A DNA stretch of 64,000 bases from Hirschia sp964352025 (GTDB lineage: Bacteria; Pseudomonadota; Alphaproteobacteria; Caulobacterales; Hyphomonadaceae). The notes under the pieces were generated by a model. The model had not been told where the DNA came from. It searched no databases and saw only the letters and a list, made by a program, of their open reading frames with translations. The stretch lies in NCBI GenBank assembly GCA_964352025.1, contig CAYGPZ010000014.1, positions 1 to 64,000 of the forward strand. Reading direction: 5' to 3'. Shown piece after piece: positions 1-10,100 of the stretch. Position 1 is the first letter of the stretch. Each line of letters opens with the position of its first letter. The translations under genes and the position numbers were made by a program.

Positions 1-1683
1 GGCTCAACACCTACCCCCACCCCACCTCAAACAGACATTGCTTTTAATACAGAAGAAAGCACGTCACGCTTTTTAACGCAGGCCACCTTTGGGCCAGAGC
101 GCGCGCAATCAGCCTCCCTAATGGATACTTCGGCTAGCCAGTGGTTTATCGATCAACTCAATCGAGGGCCAAGCCTGCATCTCCCCATCGTCAGAGACTT
201 CATACAGCGTGAGATTGAGCAAGGGACAAATGAGGCCTCATTTATAGCCGACCTTTCACCGAGATTTGCTTTTCTTAAAAACGCTATTGATGGCGACGAT
301 CAGCTTAGACAAAGAGTAACCTTTGCTCTTTCCCAGATTTTTGTGGTTTCAGATCGAGAACCAATCCTATCAGACCGCCCATTAGCCATGGGCAGCTTTC
401 AAGACATTCTCACAACACACGCGTTCGGAAATTATCGTGAACTATTAGAAGAAGTCACCTATTCCCCCGCCATGGGCGTGTACCTAACCTATTTGGGAAA
501 CAGAAAAGCCAATCCCAATACCGGCCGTATGCCAGATGAAAACTATGCACGCGAGGTCATGCAGTTGTTTTCTATTGGTCTGGTGGAGTTAAACCCTGAT
601 GGTTCTGAGAAAACGGATAGCTCTGGGGAAGCGATAGAAACCTATACCAATGACGACATATCCGGATTAGCCCGCGTATTTACCGGCTTGAGTATGGATC
701 GCGAGAAGTTTAGCGGAGGCTCGGGCGATACTAGGTCAGAAGAACTAACGCGCAGAATGATTGGCTTCCCAGAACAACACTCTTCACTGGAGAAATCTTT
801 CCTTGGAACGACAATACCAGCTGACACAGACTTAGAAACCAGCATATCAACAGCATTGGACACGCTTGCTAATCACCCTAACACTGCACCATTCATCAGT
901 CGGCAACTCATTCAACGTTTGGTGACCAGCCATCCATCACCTCAATATATAGAACGCGTTTCAAGCGCATTTACATCTGGGACATATACGCTGCCCGATG
1001 GACGCACTGTGGGTGAGAGCCAATATGGGGATTTAGCAGCGACAGTCGCCGCTATCCTTTTTGATACTGAAGCACGGTCCGAAACTAATCTAACCTCAAA
1101 CAATTTTGGCAAACTCAGAGAACCCGTTATCCGGTTCATACATTGGGCGCGCGCATTTAATGTTCAGAGCATCACGCCAGAATACCTTGTAGATCTCTTT
1201 GATACTGGCGAATTAGGCCAACAAGCGTACGGATCTCCATCCGTCTTCAATTTCTATCGGCCCGGTTATGTTGCCCCAGGAACGCGTTCAGGCCAGCAAA
1301 ATCTAACAACACCTGAATTTCAAATCGTCAACGCAACGAATGTCGCAAATTATGTCGGCTTTCTTCAAAAATTCGTAGAACAGTCAGTCAATGACAGAGG
1401 TAGCAATAAATACGCGTCAGAAGCAGACATTAGAAATTCATTTAGAACAAATTATTCAGCCGAAACTGCTTTAGCCGATACACCACAAGCTTTGTTGGAC
1501 CATTTAGATGCTCTTTTGACCTCCGGACAGATGAGCTCGGAAACCAAGCAAGGTATTATTGATGCGATATCCAACATAACTGTTACCGACGCATCTGACC
1601 CTAATGACGAAGGCATAGTCGATCGGACACATCTGGCCATTTTGCTCGTCCTTACCTCTCCTGACTATATTGTCCAACGCTAG
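1..1683 (+). CDS. DUF1800 family protein, 5' end outside the window
   Basis: The reading frame is open from base 1, so the ATG at 121 is internal. Upstream of it the frame encodes SRFLTQATFGP, the conserved N-terminal motif of DUF1800 proteins. About 560 residues are in the window, including the family-typical segment NYAREVMQLFSIGL and a C-terminal LVLTSPDYIVQR. Function is not established for the family; members are usually exported and encoded just before a DUF1501 protein, exactly as here (18 bases to the next start). The protein therefore probably acts outside the cytoplasm together with its neighbour. The signal peptide, if present, lies before the window. Confidence 0.85.
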   Translation, partial: GSTPTPTPPQTDIAFNTEESTSRFLTQATFGPERAQSASLMDTSASQWFIDQLNRGPSLHLPIVRDFIQREIEQGTNEASFIADLSPRFAFLKNAIDGDDQLRQRVTFALSQIFVVSDREPILSDRPLAMGSFQDILTTHAFGNYRELLEEVTYSPAMGVYLTYLGNRKANPNTGRMPDENYAREVMQLFSIGLVELNPDGSEKTDSSGEAIETYTNDDISGLARVFTGLSMDREKFSGGSGDTRSEELTRRMIGFPEQHSSLEKSFLGTTIPADTDLETSISTALDTLANHPNTAPFISRQLIQRLVTSHPSPQYIERVSSAFTSGTYTLPDGRTVGESQYGDLAATVAAILFDTEARSETNLTSNNFGKLREPVIRFIHWARAFNVQSITPEYLVDLFDTGELGQQAYGSPSVFNFYRPGYVAPGTRSGQQNLTTPEFQIVNATNVANYVGFLQKFVEQSVNDRGSNKYASEADIRNSFRTNYSAETALADTPQALLDHLDALLTSGQMSSETKQGIIDAISNITVTDASDPNDEGIVDRTHLAILLVLTSPDYIVQR

Positions 1684-1701
1684 AAAAACGGAATTTCAAT
1701 T

Positions 1702-3117
1702 ATGACTTTTGACCGCCGTCGTTTTCTACAAGCCGCAGCTGCAACTGGCGTTTCCGGCCTGACACTCAACACTTTGGGCAGTTTCCTACCCGGCTTCCAG
1801 GCTCATGCAGCCGACACAACAGGATATAAGGCGCTTGTTTGTGTCTTTCTGTTTGGGGGCATGGACTGTCACGATACTGTCCTTCCATATGACCAGACAT
1901 CCTATGACGATTATGTTGATGCTCGAAGCGATCTCGTAGCGTCTTACGGAAGCAATTCTTCCCGTAGTCGTGATCGACTTTTACAGCTAAATCCCGACAA
2001 CGCCTCTGATTTCAATGGTCGCGAATTTGCGTTACCGGAAGAACTAGCGGGAATTCACAGCCTATTTGAAGCAGGAAATGCAGCAATTGTCGGCAATGTC
2101 GGCCCGCTTGTGACACCTGCAAACAGGACGCAATGGATTGATAGAAGTGTCCCCTTCCCTAAGCGCCTGTTTTCTCACAATGACCAGCAATCAACTTGGC
2201 AGACTTTTTCGCCTGAAGGTGCCAACATTGGATGGGCGGGACGTTTTCTAGATGCATCCAATGCCTCTTCAGCAAATGCAACTCCCGCGTTTTCAGCTAT
2301 CACTACTTCTGGAAATAGCGTCTTTCTTACTGGCGAAAACACAAGCCCGTATCCAATTACCAGACAAGGTGGTGCAGAATTCTCTATTCTTGAAGCTGTA
2401 GAAGGAGAGCGCCATACACCTGAAGGAGAAGCACTTTATCAAGCGGTCCGCAATCACTTAAAGAGCTCCAACCTTAGCTCCTCCCATTTGTTTATGCAGG
2501 ACTATGCGGATGCAGCTAATCAAGCACTTGAAAATAGTGAAGTCTACAATGAGGCTTTTCAAAATGCTCCAAGCCTATTTACATCATTTCCCACACACAA
2601 TTTAGGAAGACAGCTACAAAGTGTTGCTCAGTCAATAAGCCTTAGAAATACGCTGGGAATGAAGCGACAAGTCTTTTTCGTGACATTAGGTGGATTTGAT
2701 ACCCACGATAGGCAGGCCCAAAGACTGCCTCCTAGACAAGCTCAAATAGATTCCGCAGTCACTGCATTCTTTAATGAAATGCAAGCTTTAGGTGTCGGGT
2801 CAGATGTCACACTTTTCACTGCATCTGATTTTGGTCGCACACTCGCCGCGAATGGCGATGGTACGGATCATGGCTGGGGAGGACACCACTTTGTTGTCGG
2901 AGAAGGCGTCAGCGGCAGAAACATATATGGCTCAATACCTCCTTCAACATTTGATCATGAATACGATGCAAAGCATGGGCGCCTTATTCCGACAGTCTCA
3001 CTAGAACAATTTGCGGAACCCCTAGGGCGATGGTTTGGTTTGAATAATCAGGAAATAGCGCAAGCCCTTCCAAATCTATCTACGTTTACGGAAAACTCTC
3101 CTTCGCTATTTGTATAA
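1702..3117 (+). CDS. DUF1501 family protein with Tat signal
   Basis: The 471-residue protein begins MTFDRRRFLQAAAATGVSG, a twin-arginine signal ending near AHA (residue 36), so it is exported folded. The body matches the DUF1501 family, a relative of the alkaline phosphatase/sulfatase fold. GGFDTHD (near residue 330) and DFGRT plus GTDHGWGGHHF (near 375-400) are the family's conserved acidic and histidine segments. It follows the DUF1800 gene by 18 bases and they form the usual pair. The biochemical role is unknown. A long hairpin closes the unit about 10 bases after the stop. Confidence 0.88.
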   Translation: MTFDRRRFLQAAAATGVSGLTLNTLGSFLPGFQAHAADTTGYKALVCVFLFGGMDCHDTVLPYDQTSYDDYVDARSDLVASYGSNSSRSRDRLLQLNPDNASDFNGREFALPEELAGIHSLFEAGNAAIVGNVGPLVTPANRTQWIDRSVPFPKRLFSHNDQQSTWQTFSPEGANIGWAGRFLDASNASSANATPAFSAITTSGNSVFLTGENTSPYPITRQGGAEFSILEAVEGERHTPEGEALYQAVRNHLKSSNLSSSHLFMQDYADAANQALENSEVYNEAFQNAPSLFTSFPTHNLGRQLQSVAQSISLRNTLGMKRQVFFVTLGGFDTHDRQAQRLPPRQAQIDSAVTAFFNEMQALGVGSDVTLFTASDFGRTLAANGDGTDHGWGGHHFVVGEGVSGRNIYGSIPPSTFDHEYDAKHGRLIPTVSLEQFAEPLGRWFGLNNQEIAQALPNLSTFTENSPSLFV

Positions 3118-3127
3118 TTGATAAATC

Positions 3128-3161
3128 ATCTAAACAGTCCCTGTTTCGGGACTGTTTAGAT
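3128..3161. terminator. bidirectional terminator between convergent genes
   Basis: A perfect 14-bp stem (arms 3128-3141 and 3148-3161) with a 6-base loop lies between the convergent DUF1501 and sulfatase genes. There is no strong T-tract on either side, so it may work in both directions as a hairpin barrier. Confidence 0.7.
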
Positions 3162-3166
3162 GCCTA

Positions 3167-5056
3167 TTACTTTCCCATATGCTGAACATATATATAGAAT
3201 GCCGGAGCATCTTCAGCTGATGAGGCAACATTTTTACTGTTCGAGAACCAACCAGTAAAATCGACAGGCCCCTCTTTTAAATCAACCTCAAAATCAGCCC
3301 AAACTGATGCCTGCTCTAACGAAATGGAGAAGTGCTCACCGTTGATTTTGAAATGCGCATTTGAAAACGGAATTACTCTCGCCGCCTGTCGGTCATGAAA
3401 ATAAAGCCTGAACTTGTAGCGACCATCTACTGCTGCATGAACTAAAAAATCTCGGACCGGAACACTGGCCTCATTTCCAATCCAACCACTTGGAATCCCT
3501 CCATATTGATCAACACTAAACCCAGGGTTCCAAGGCAATATTGTTCCAGGATTAGGGTTTTCAGGTAGCGCTGCATCGATAATTGTAAGACGCATATTCG
3601 GTTCATGGGATGTGCCAATAATTGGTCGGCTCATTTCTGGAATGGACGGGACCACATCTTGCCACCATTTACTATACTCAGCTTGCATTGAGCCAACAAC
3701 GTCGACATTTTCGTCAGCTATGTTTCTTTTCTGCCCTCTATCAACGTCAACGTCATACAACTCCCCAACATCAGTAAGATAGCGCCACTTTTCTGTCAAA
3801 ACGACAGCAGGGCGATTTTTATCGGGATAGCGAGACTGTTGTCCCGAAATAAACAGGGATCTATCCGGCATAGATGAAGTATCGCCTTGTAGCAATTCGA
3901 CTAAACTTTCCCCCCGCAAATTCATCTTCTCCGGTATATCCAACCCTAACCAATCTACCAATGTAGGAAACAAATCGATATGAGACGTCAGTGCATCAAT
4001 CGAACGCGCGTCTCCGCCCAATCGTTTGGGCCATGATATAAAGAAAGGCACACGATGCCCTCCATCATACATTGATGATTTCACATCTCGAAGCCCAGCA
4101 TTGTAATTCCAGTTACTCCATTCTGGCCTTGAACTCACAAACTCATCTACAGATTCAAATTGTGAACCAGAAATAACACGCCAGTAGTCTAACGGAGAAC
4201 CATTATCTGCCATAAAAATAAATATGGTATTGTCCGCGACACCTTCTTCCTCGAGGGTCTTTCTAAGAGTTCCAATACGGGTATCGACCTCCTCAATCAT
4301 AGCATAAAACCTAGCTAGAATAGGAGGCAATCCCATCTCAATATACGGTTCTAAGGTCTCATGAGGTGCCCGCCAAGGACTGTGGACATTACCCGTAGCG
4401 ATGTAAGCAAAAAATGGTTTGTCAGCTTGCGCTTTTTCTCGCACAAAACTCTCTGCTTCATCAAACCAAACATCGTTTGTGTAACCAGCATATGGAGTCC
4501 ATTTACCGTCGGTAAGATATGTATCGCCCCACATATCATTCCCCCAATAATCCCAAGCCTGTGACGGACCTCCACCGCCCATTCTAACGACACGATCAAA
4601 TCCACGATCTCTCGGTCTAAACGGGTAATTATCTCCTAAATGCCACTTGCCGAACAATCCTGTCGCATAACCATTATCTTTAAAAACCTCCGCAAGTGTT
4701 GGGAATTGGGTTGGGAGTATATTGCGCCCCTGCACCGTATGTAAAACACCCGTTTCCAGCGAGTTCATTCCTGTCATCAAAGCCGCTCGCGTAGGAGAAC
4801 ACCTTGGGTCTGTATGAAAATCAGTAAGCGTAACTGCTTCGCCTGCCAATTGATTCAATTCAGATGTCTGAACAACAGGATTACTAGAAACACCAATATC
4901 CCCCCAACCAAGGTCATCTACAATCACCAAAACAACATTTGGAATATCTGAATTTTTGTTTTGATTTTCGGCCTGCTCGTCTGTCTTATTCGCGCAAGAT
5001 ACAGCGCAAAAATAAATCATCATCATAGTTATGACTTTTAAAAATTTAGATGACAT
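3167..5056 (-). CDS. family S1 sulfatase, probable lipoprotein
   Basis: This 629-residue protein has a signal peptide ending AVSC (Cys21), a plausible though weak lipobox. IVDDLGWGD (residues 45-53) supplies metal-binding aspartates. CSPTR at 86-90 is the C-x-P-x-R signature in which Cys86 is matured to formylglycine, the catalytic residue of type I sulfatases. The family hydrolyses sulfate esters. Here the likely substrate is a sulfated algal glycan or oligosaccharide at the cell surface (inference). An extra C-terminal region of about 150 residues follows the usual sulfatase core. It is divergent from the TonB receptor at 5203, with a LacI-type operator between them. An AGAGGA ribosome site precedes the ATG. 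No sulfatase-maturating enzyme is in the window. Confidence 0.9.
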   Translation of the reverse strand: MSSKFLKVITMMMIYFCAVSCANKTDEQAENQNKNSDIPNVVLVIVDDLGWGDIGVSSNPVVQTSELNQLAGEAVTLTDFHTDPRCSPTRAALMTGMNSLETGVLHTVQGRNILPTQFPTLAEVFKDNGYATGLFGKWHLGDNYPFRPRDRGFDRVVRMGGGGPSQAWDYWGNDMWGDTYLTDGKWTPYAGYTNDVWFDEAESFVREKAQADKPFFAYIATGNVHSPWRAPHETLEPYIEMGLPPILARFYAMIEEVDTRIGTLRKTLEEEGVADNTIFIFMADNGSPLDYWRVISGSQFESVDEFVSSRPEWSNWNYNAGLRDVKSSMYDGGHRVPFFISWPKRLGGDARSIDALTSHIDLFPTLVDWLGLDIPEKMNLRGESLVELLQGDTSSMPDRSLFISGQQSRYPDKNRPAVVLTEKWRYLTDVGELYDVDVDRGQKRNIADENVDVVGSMQAEYSKWWQDVVPSIPEMSRPIIGTSHEPNMRLTIIDAALPENPNPGTILPWNPGFSVDQYGGIPSGWIGNEASVPVRDFLVHAAVDGRYKFRLYFHDRQAARVIPFSNAHFKINGEHFSISLEQASVWADFEVDLKEGPVDFTGWFSNSKNVASSAEDAPAFYIYVQHMGK

Positions 5057-5131
5057 TGATAAAATTCCTCTTGGCTATCTATCCGGAATCTATCTCGATT
5101 AGTGTTTGACACGCGCGCTCCGACAAATTAA

Positions 5132-5145
5132 TGTTATCGATATCA
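5132..5145. promoter_or_regulatory. LacI-type operator (site 1 of 3)
   Basis: TGTTATCGATATCA is a near-perfect 14-bp palindrome with the central CG typical of LacI-family operators. It sits between the divergent sulfatase and TonB receptor genes. It shares TGTTA-CGATA-CA and the following TTTTA with the site at 10701-10714, next to the LacI gene at 10799, so that regulator is the likely ligand. Confidence 0.6.
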
Positions 5146-5202
5146 TTTTAGCCGTCAACATCTTTCATAAAATGATCCCCCACAAAGAAAGACGAATAGA
5201 AC

Positions 5203-7053
5203 ATGCGTAGACTAATCACGAGCTGCATTGCCGTAAGCATTTCGGGAACAGCAATCGCGCAAAGCCAAGCAAATGATCCGATTATTGTTAAAGGCACTCG
5301 CTTACCTTCCAGCTCTGCATTTCAACAAACACTGTCGAATAAGGACATTTTAGAACAAGCGCCCGGTTCATTTTCAGATGTTTTGCGTAAGACAAATGAC
5401 ATTGTCGTCATTCAACCCAGTGGAACCGGAAGAACTGAAATATCTTTTCAAGGTGCCGAAGCTAATTTCACGACAGTTTTGATAGACGGCGTTCGTGTCA
5501 ATAACCCATCCAATTCTCGAGGTGGTAGTTTTGACTTCACAACAATTTCTCCCGACGAAATAGAGAGCATCTACATTATTCGAGGCGGGCTATCCAGCAT
5601 TTATGGATCAGACGCTCTGTCAGGTGTTATCAATATAACAACCAAGGGCCCTGGAGACAAAAACGCGAGTATTGTTTCGACAACTGCGAGCCTTGGAAAT
5701 GATGGGTATTACAACGCAACCGGCACTTTGAGACTACCTGGTCGGGCATCACTTACCGCAAATTTATTCGATGCTAGCGAGCCAGTAGAAGGTGCAACTC
5801 AAACTCGTTCAAGCATACAGGGAAAATGGATTGAACAAATAAATCAGTGGAATTTAGCTGGGTCAATTCGGGCAACCTCAGGTGATTATACGAATTTTCC
5901 AGATGCAAGTGGCGGAATTTTGTTTGCAGCTACTGAAGCGCTGGAAAGTACAGAAACTGACACGTTACTTATAAACGGAACAGCACAAACTGATATCAAG
6001 GAACATTCTATCATCAATATAAACGCGAGCTACTTTCAGCGATCAGATGTCATAGCGACACCGTTTATCTTGGATGGAATTCTTGATGGACGCCCTGCTG
6101 AAACCTCAGATACGGATTATGGTCGCACAAATTTCACCGGCTATCTTCAGTCTAGCCCAAATGAAAAATTTTCCTTCGTCGTTGGGTTAGATTTGATCGA
6201 GGAAATCGGAAAAACGGTTTCCGAAACCGATTTTGGCTTTTTCTCCATACCCGGTAGCTCTAAACTGGATAGGACGACAATTGCCGGATTTGCTGAAACT
6301 CAGTTAGACTTGGCCAACAATACCGAAATTTTCTCAAGCCTTCGCATCGATTCAATCGACGGAGAGGTAGAACCATCTTGGCAAATTGGCGTATTGCACC
6401 AATTTTCACGTTCAAACGTTTCTCTAAAATATGCTGAGGCATTTAAAGCTCCAAGTTTCTACGCACTTGGCAATGCGCTCGTTGGAAATCCAACTCTAGC
6501 TGCCGAAACAAGTGAAAGTTGGCAAGCCAATTACGCATATGACTATGCTCAACTGCAATTTAACCTAAACGCTTTCCACAAGACCTATACCGACCTAATC
6601 GATTTTGATTTCTCCACATTTAAACTCTTCAATCGAGGAGAAACAAAAATTAAAGGCGCAGGTGCCAATCTGGCCTGGACATTAAAAGATAAAACATTCT
6701 CTTTTAGTGGAAATATCAGCTACGCGGAAACAGAGATTAACGGCATAAAGCAACAAATCACCGGACGTCCCGAATGGAGCGGTGGCATAGGCGCCAATTG
6801 GTCTCCCATACCATCACTAAACATCAACGCAAATTCGGAATGGGTTGGCAAAAGACCTGGAAATTCAGTGCCAACCGGCCCACAAAATATGAAAGCCTAT
6901 GACCGCCAAAATATTACAGCAAACTACAAACTCAATGAACAAGTTAGCTATTTTGTTTCGGCGACCAATGTCCTCGATAACGATATCGAAGATGCAATTG
7001 GATTTCCTTCTCCGGGAACGAGTGTAAGACTTGGCTTCAGATTTTCGTACTAA
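5203..7053 (+). CDS. TonB-dependent outer-membrane receptor (BtuB-like size)
   Basis: The 616-residue protein has a signal peptide ending AIAQS (about residue 20). A plug domain follows (residues 24-150: IIVKGTRLP, then LIDGVRVNNPS and GSDALSGVINITTKG, the classical plug motifs). The beta barrel ends in LGFRFSY, a terminal aromatic as expected for BAM insertion. It is short compared with the other receptors in this window and lacks an STN domain. It should import a ligand across the outer membrane with TonB energy. The LacI-type operator at 5132 and the neighbouring sulfatase suggest a sulfated or phosphorylated sugar ligand (inference). Confidence 0.9.
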   Translation: MRRLITSCIAVSISGTAIAQSQANDPIIVKGTRLPSSSAFQQTLSNKDILEQAPGSFSDVLRKTNDIVVIQPSGTGRTEISFQGAEANFTTVLIDGVRVNNPSNSRGGSFDFTTISPDEIESIYIIRGGLSSIYGSDALSGVINITTKGPGDKNASIVSTTASLGNDGYYNATGTLRLPGRASLTANLFDASEPVEGATQTRSSIQGKWIEQINQWNLAGSIRATSGDYTNFPDASGGILFAATEALESTETDTLLINGTAQTDIKEHSIININASYFQRSDVIATPFILDGILDGRPAETSDTDYGRTNFTGYLQSSPNEKFSFVVGLDLIEEIGKTVSETDFGFFSIPGSSKLDRTTIAGFAETQLDLANNTEIFSSLRIDSIDGEVEPSWQIGVLHQFSRSNVSLKYAEAFKAPSFYALGNALVGNPTLAAETSESWQANYAYDYAQLQFNLNAFHKTYTDLIDFDFSTFKLFNRGETKIKGAGANLAWTLKDKTFSFSGNISYAETEINGIKQQITGRPEWSGGIGANWSPIPSLNINANSEWVGKRPGNSVPTGPQNMKAYDRQNITANYKLNEQVSYFVSATNVLDNDIEDAIGFPSPGTSVRLGFRFSY

Positions 7054-7079
7054 ACATAGATTTAGTTATAATTATCCCT

Positions 7080-7118
7080 GTCTCACTTTTGATTTCTAAT
7101 CGAAATTGAAAGTGAGAC
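7080..7118. terminator. hairpin between convergent genes
   Basis: A 10-bp stem (arms 7080-7089 and 7109-7118) plus an inner ATTTC/GAAAT stem overlaps the stop codon of the minus-strand gene ending at 7096 and follows the TonB receptor stop at 7053. No clear T-tract is present, so terminator function is uncertain. Confidence 0.5.
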
Positions 7119-10100
7119 TAGACATTGGAACCGTTATACTCTTTCCACCATTAACAGCATGAACAACGAGATAGAGATCACGTGCTTCCTGGACTGGCTC
7201 AAGCATTTCGAAACTAACTGTGCCATCTCCCCAGTTTCCTGCTGGGTTAGATTTCGTTGTTACGACACCTTTGGCAATTATATTGCCGGTGGGGCCTTCC
7301 GAACGTATTTGTAGCTCGGCTTGACCAGCTAAATGCTCTTTCCCTTCGTGATACAATATAGAAAAACTGGTAACATCGGTGAGATCAAAGTGCCCTAAAG
7401 GTACAAACCTACCTTCAGCTTTAATACCAAGTGCAGCCACCCAATTTTCCATCCAGACTCGATTTACACCATCGACAATGCCTCGAGGCGCGTAATCTAC
7501 CAACTTCACAACGTTTGACTGAAGAAGTATTTTAGAGCGATTTTCCAAAGCCGGTGCGTCGTCCGTACCCAAATCAACATAGGCCGCTTTTAATTCCAAC
7601 AATTCTGGAGACTTCACTAAAGAAGCTAGATCTAATTTACCAACTGGCGAGATAGACTGCGAACCATCGTGAAGACTCAAAATATAATCTATCATCTGGC
7701 TACGGATATTCTCATCAATGTAGTCATGGGCAGGCATTTGATGCTCACCCCAAACACCAGTTCCACCATTCACCAATACGGCGTCCAAATAACTTCGACT
7801 ATCCTTTTGAGGCGCATATTTTTCTGCAATATTTACAAGTGCAGGTCCAACAGATTCCTCATTAACCTGATGGCACGTCACACAATTGTTTTCAGATAAT
7901 AAGCTGAAAGTATCGACAGGGGCATCTTCCAAATGACCAACTATTTCTTGAACAGGTTTCGACGGTTCAAACACTCTATACTGAGCACTTAATCCAGTCG
8001 CCATTTCGGCGACTTCTGTGCTGTTACCATCCTCAAGATCATTCGCAATAACAGCATATTCAAGGCTTTTCCGCTCTGGCCAATAAAAACTTTGATTTCC
8101 ATCAAACTGAATATCAACTCTTGGCCGCTCATTACCTGCATCAACCCTTTTAGCAGCGTAACTCACACCTCCATCCTCATCGCTAACCTTCGCAATAATC
8201 GCGTAGTGCCCTGCATCTTCTAGGGTCAGAGAAGCAGTCACGCCCTCTGCCAATACCTCTGAAAATAATTCTCCTAAATCACCTTGCTCTATACCACGTT
8301 CAACTTCAGCGACAGCCCACTCAATTTTCAAGTCATCACCTTCTGGATCAAATGATCCTTTACTTGATGCCTCAACAATAAAGGGCAGCCCACCCGCATC
8401 TGCTTTTACAGCAATCTCTATTTGGGGAGATCGATTTCCATTCCCAAGATATTCGATTTTCATGATGTTGGCGTCATCACTTCCTGAAAACCAAACTGAC
8501 CCATAATTTAGTACATATAGCGCTCCATCAGGTCCAAACTCGAGGTCTAGCGGAGAACTTAAATCTATATTTTCAGCAACGCTCTCAATACGATCTGCTC
8601 TTCCTGCTGCATTCATCGTAACAATATTTAATTTTCTTCGAACAAAATCACTAATAATAAGCTTACCATCAAAATAGGCAGGCCATGCCCCATTGCCTTC
8701 TACGTCAGCTGACCACCTATAAACACCTCCAGATAGTGCATTTCTTCCACCTTGCCCGACTTCAGGAAATTTTTCTGAAGGTACATATGGATACCAAATC
8801 ATAGCAGGTTGTGCCGGAGGTAAAAACTCTGCGCCAGTATTTCTAGTAGAGTCATTTTCTGGCTTTAGTGGATTATAGAACTTACCAGCCTCCCCGGTCT
8901 CCGGATCAATCATCTTGTAAGGAGAATTATCGCCTACGAAAAACGGCCATCCAAAGTTTCCTGCCTGTTCGACTCGGTTGATCTCATCATACCCTCGCGA
9001 CCCTCTGTTTGGATCATCAGCCCCACCATCTGGCCCAACATCGCCAAAGAAAAGGGTGCCATTTTTTGGATCAAACCCCATTGTGTATGGGTTGCGCGTT
9101 CCCATGACATATATTTCTGGTAACCCCTCTTCTGAGTCAGAGAATAAATTTCCCTCAGGAATTGTATAACTGCCATCCAGCTTAGGCGATATTCTTAGAA
9201 TTTTGCCCCGAAAATCTAGTGTATTTCCAGAGCTTCTCCGCGCATCCCGAATTTCTTCTTCATGGCTAAGGGGTGCTATTCCATTTAAGTCGAATGGATT
9301 AGAATTATCTCCAGTTGCAATGTACAGATTTCCGTCAGGACCAAACCGTACAGCTCCTCCTGTATGACAGCACGTATCCTCATTTGGAAATTCAAAATAA
9401 TTTACCGTATTGGATTGATCTAAAATACCATCCTGTAAAGGGATATACGACAATCGTTGAAGAACCACATCGCTGGGCTTGGTGTTAAACATCACAAACA
9501 CACCTTCAAGCGGTCCATCGACAGGATATCCAGCAACACCAACAAGACCAAACTCTCGCGATTCACCTGGACGGAATGTCCCCTCAACTATCCCAAGCTC
9601 TTGAACACCACTTTCTTCAGTCCAACGCTTTATCGAACCGCCCCGTTCTACGAACAGAACAGCCCCATCCTCTAAAACATCAAGACTAACTGGCTCATTC
9701 AACGGATCTGTCAAAATAGTTGCAGTAAACCTGTCCGTATCTGGCCGATGCTCTAGCGCATTATTTCGAAGTCCTTCGCCAACTGCGTAAGATAGTCCAC
9801 CTTTAATTTGGTCCAGAAAAAGCGGGTCACTAAACGTCGATTTCATATGACCAAAATTAGTATAGAAAGACCGCCCACCGTCATACTCATGGAACCACGA
9901 TATGGGCTCCAAACCTTCAGATTTAGCCCCGACATAGCTATCTCTGTCTATGTTTACGAGAGGCTTGACTCGTTGATTGAAATTTTTGAAGTCATACCAC
10001 TCATCAGAAAAATCAAACTGCTCCGGCAATGTTTGTGTTGCAATGTGTTGATGGTCGACAACATTCATACGCGCACGCTGCACATTGCTAGGATCTCCGG

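Noticed and set aside
121..123. ATG at 121 as the start of the first gene
   Set aside because: The frame is open to base 1 and encodes the conserved SRFLTQATFGP motif upstream, so the gene is truncated by the window edge.
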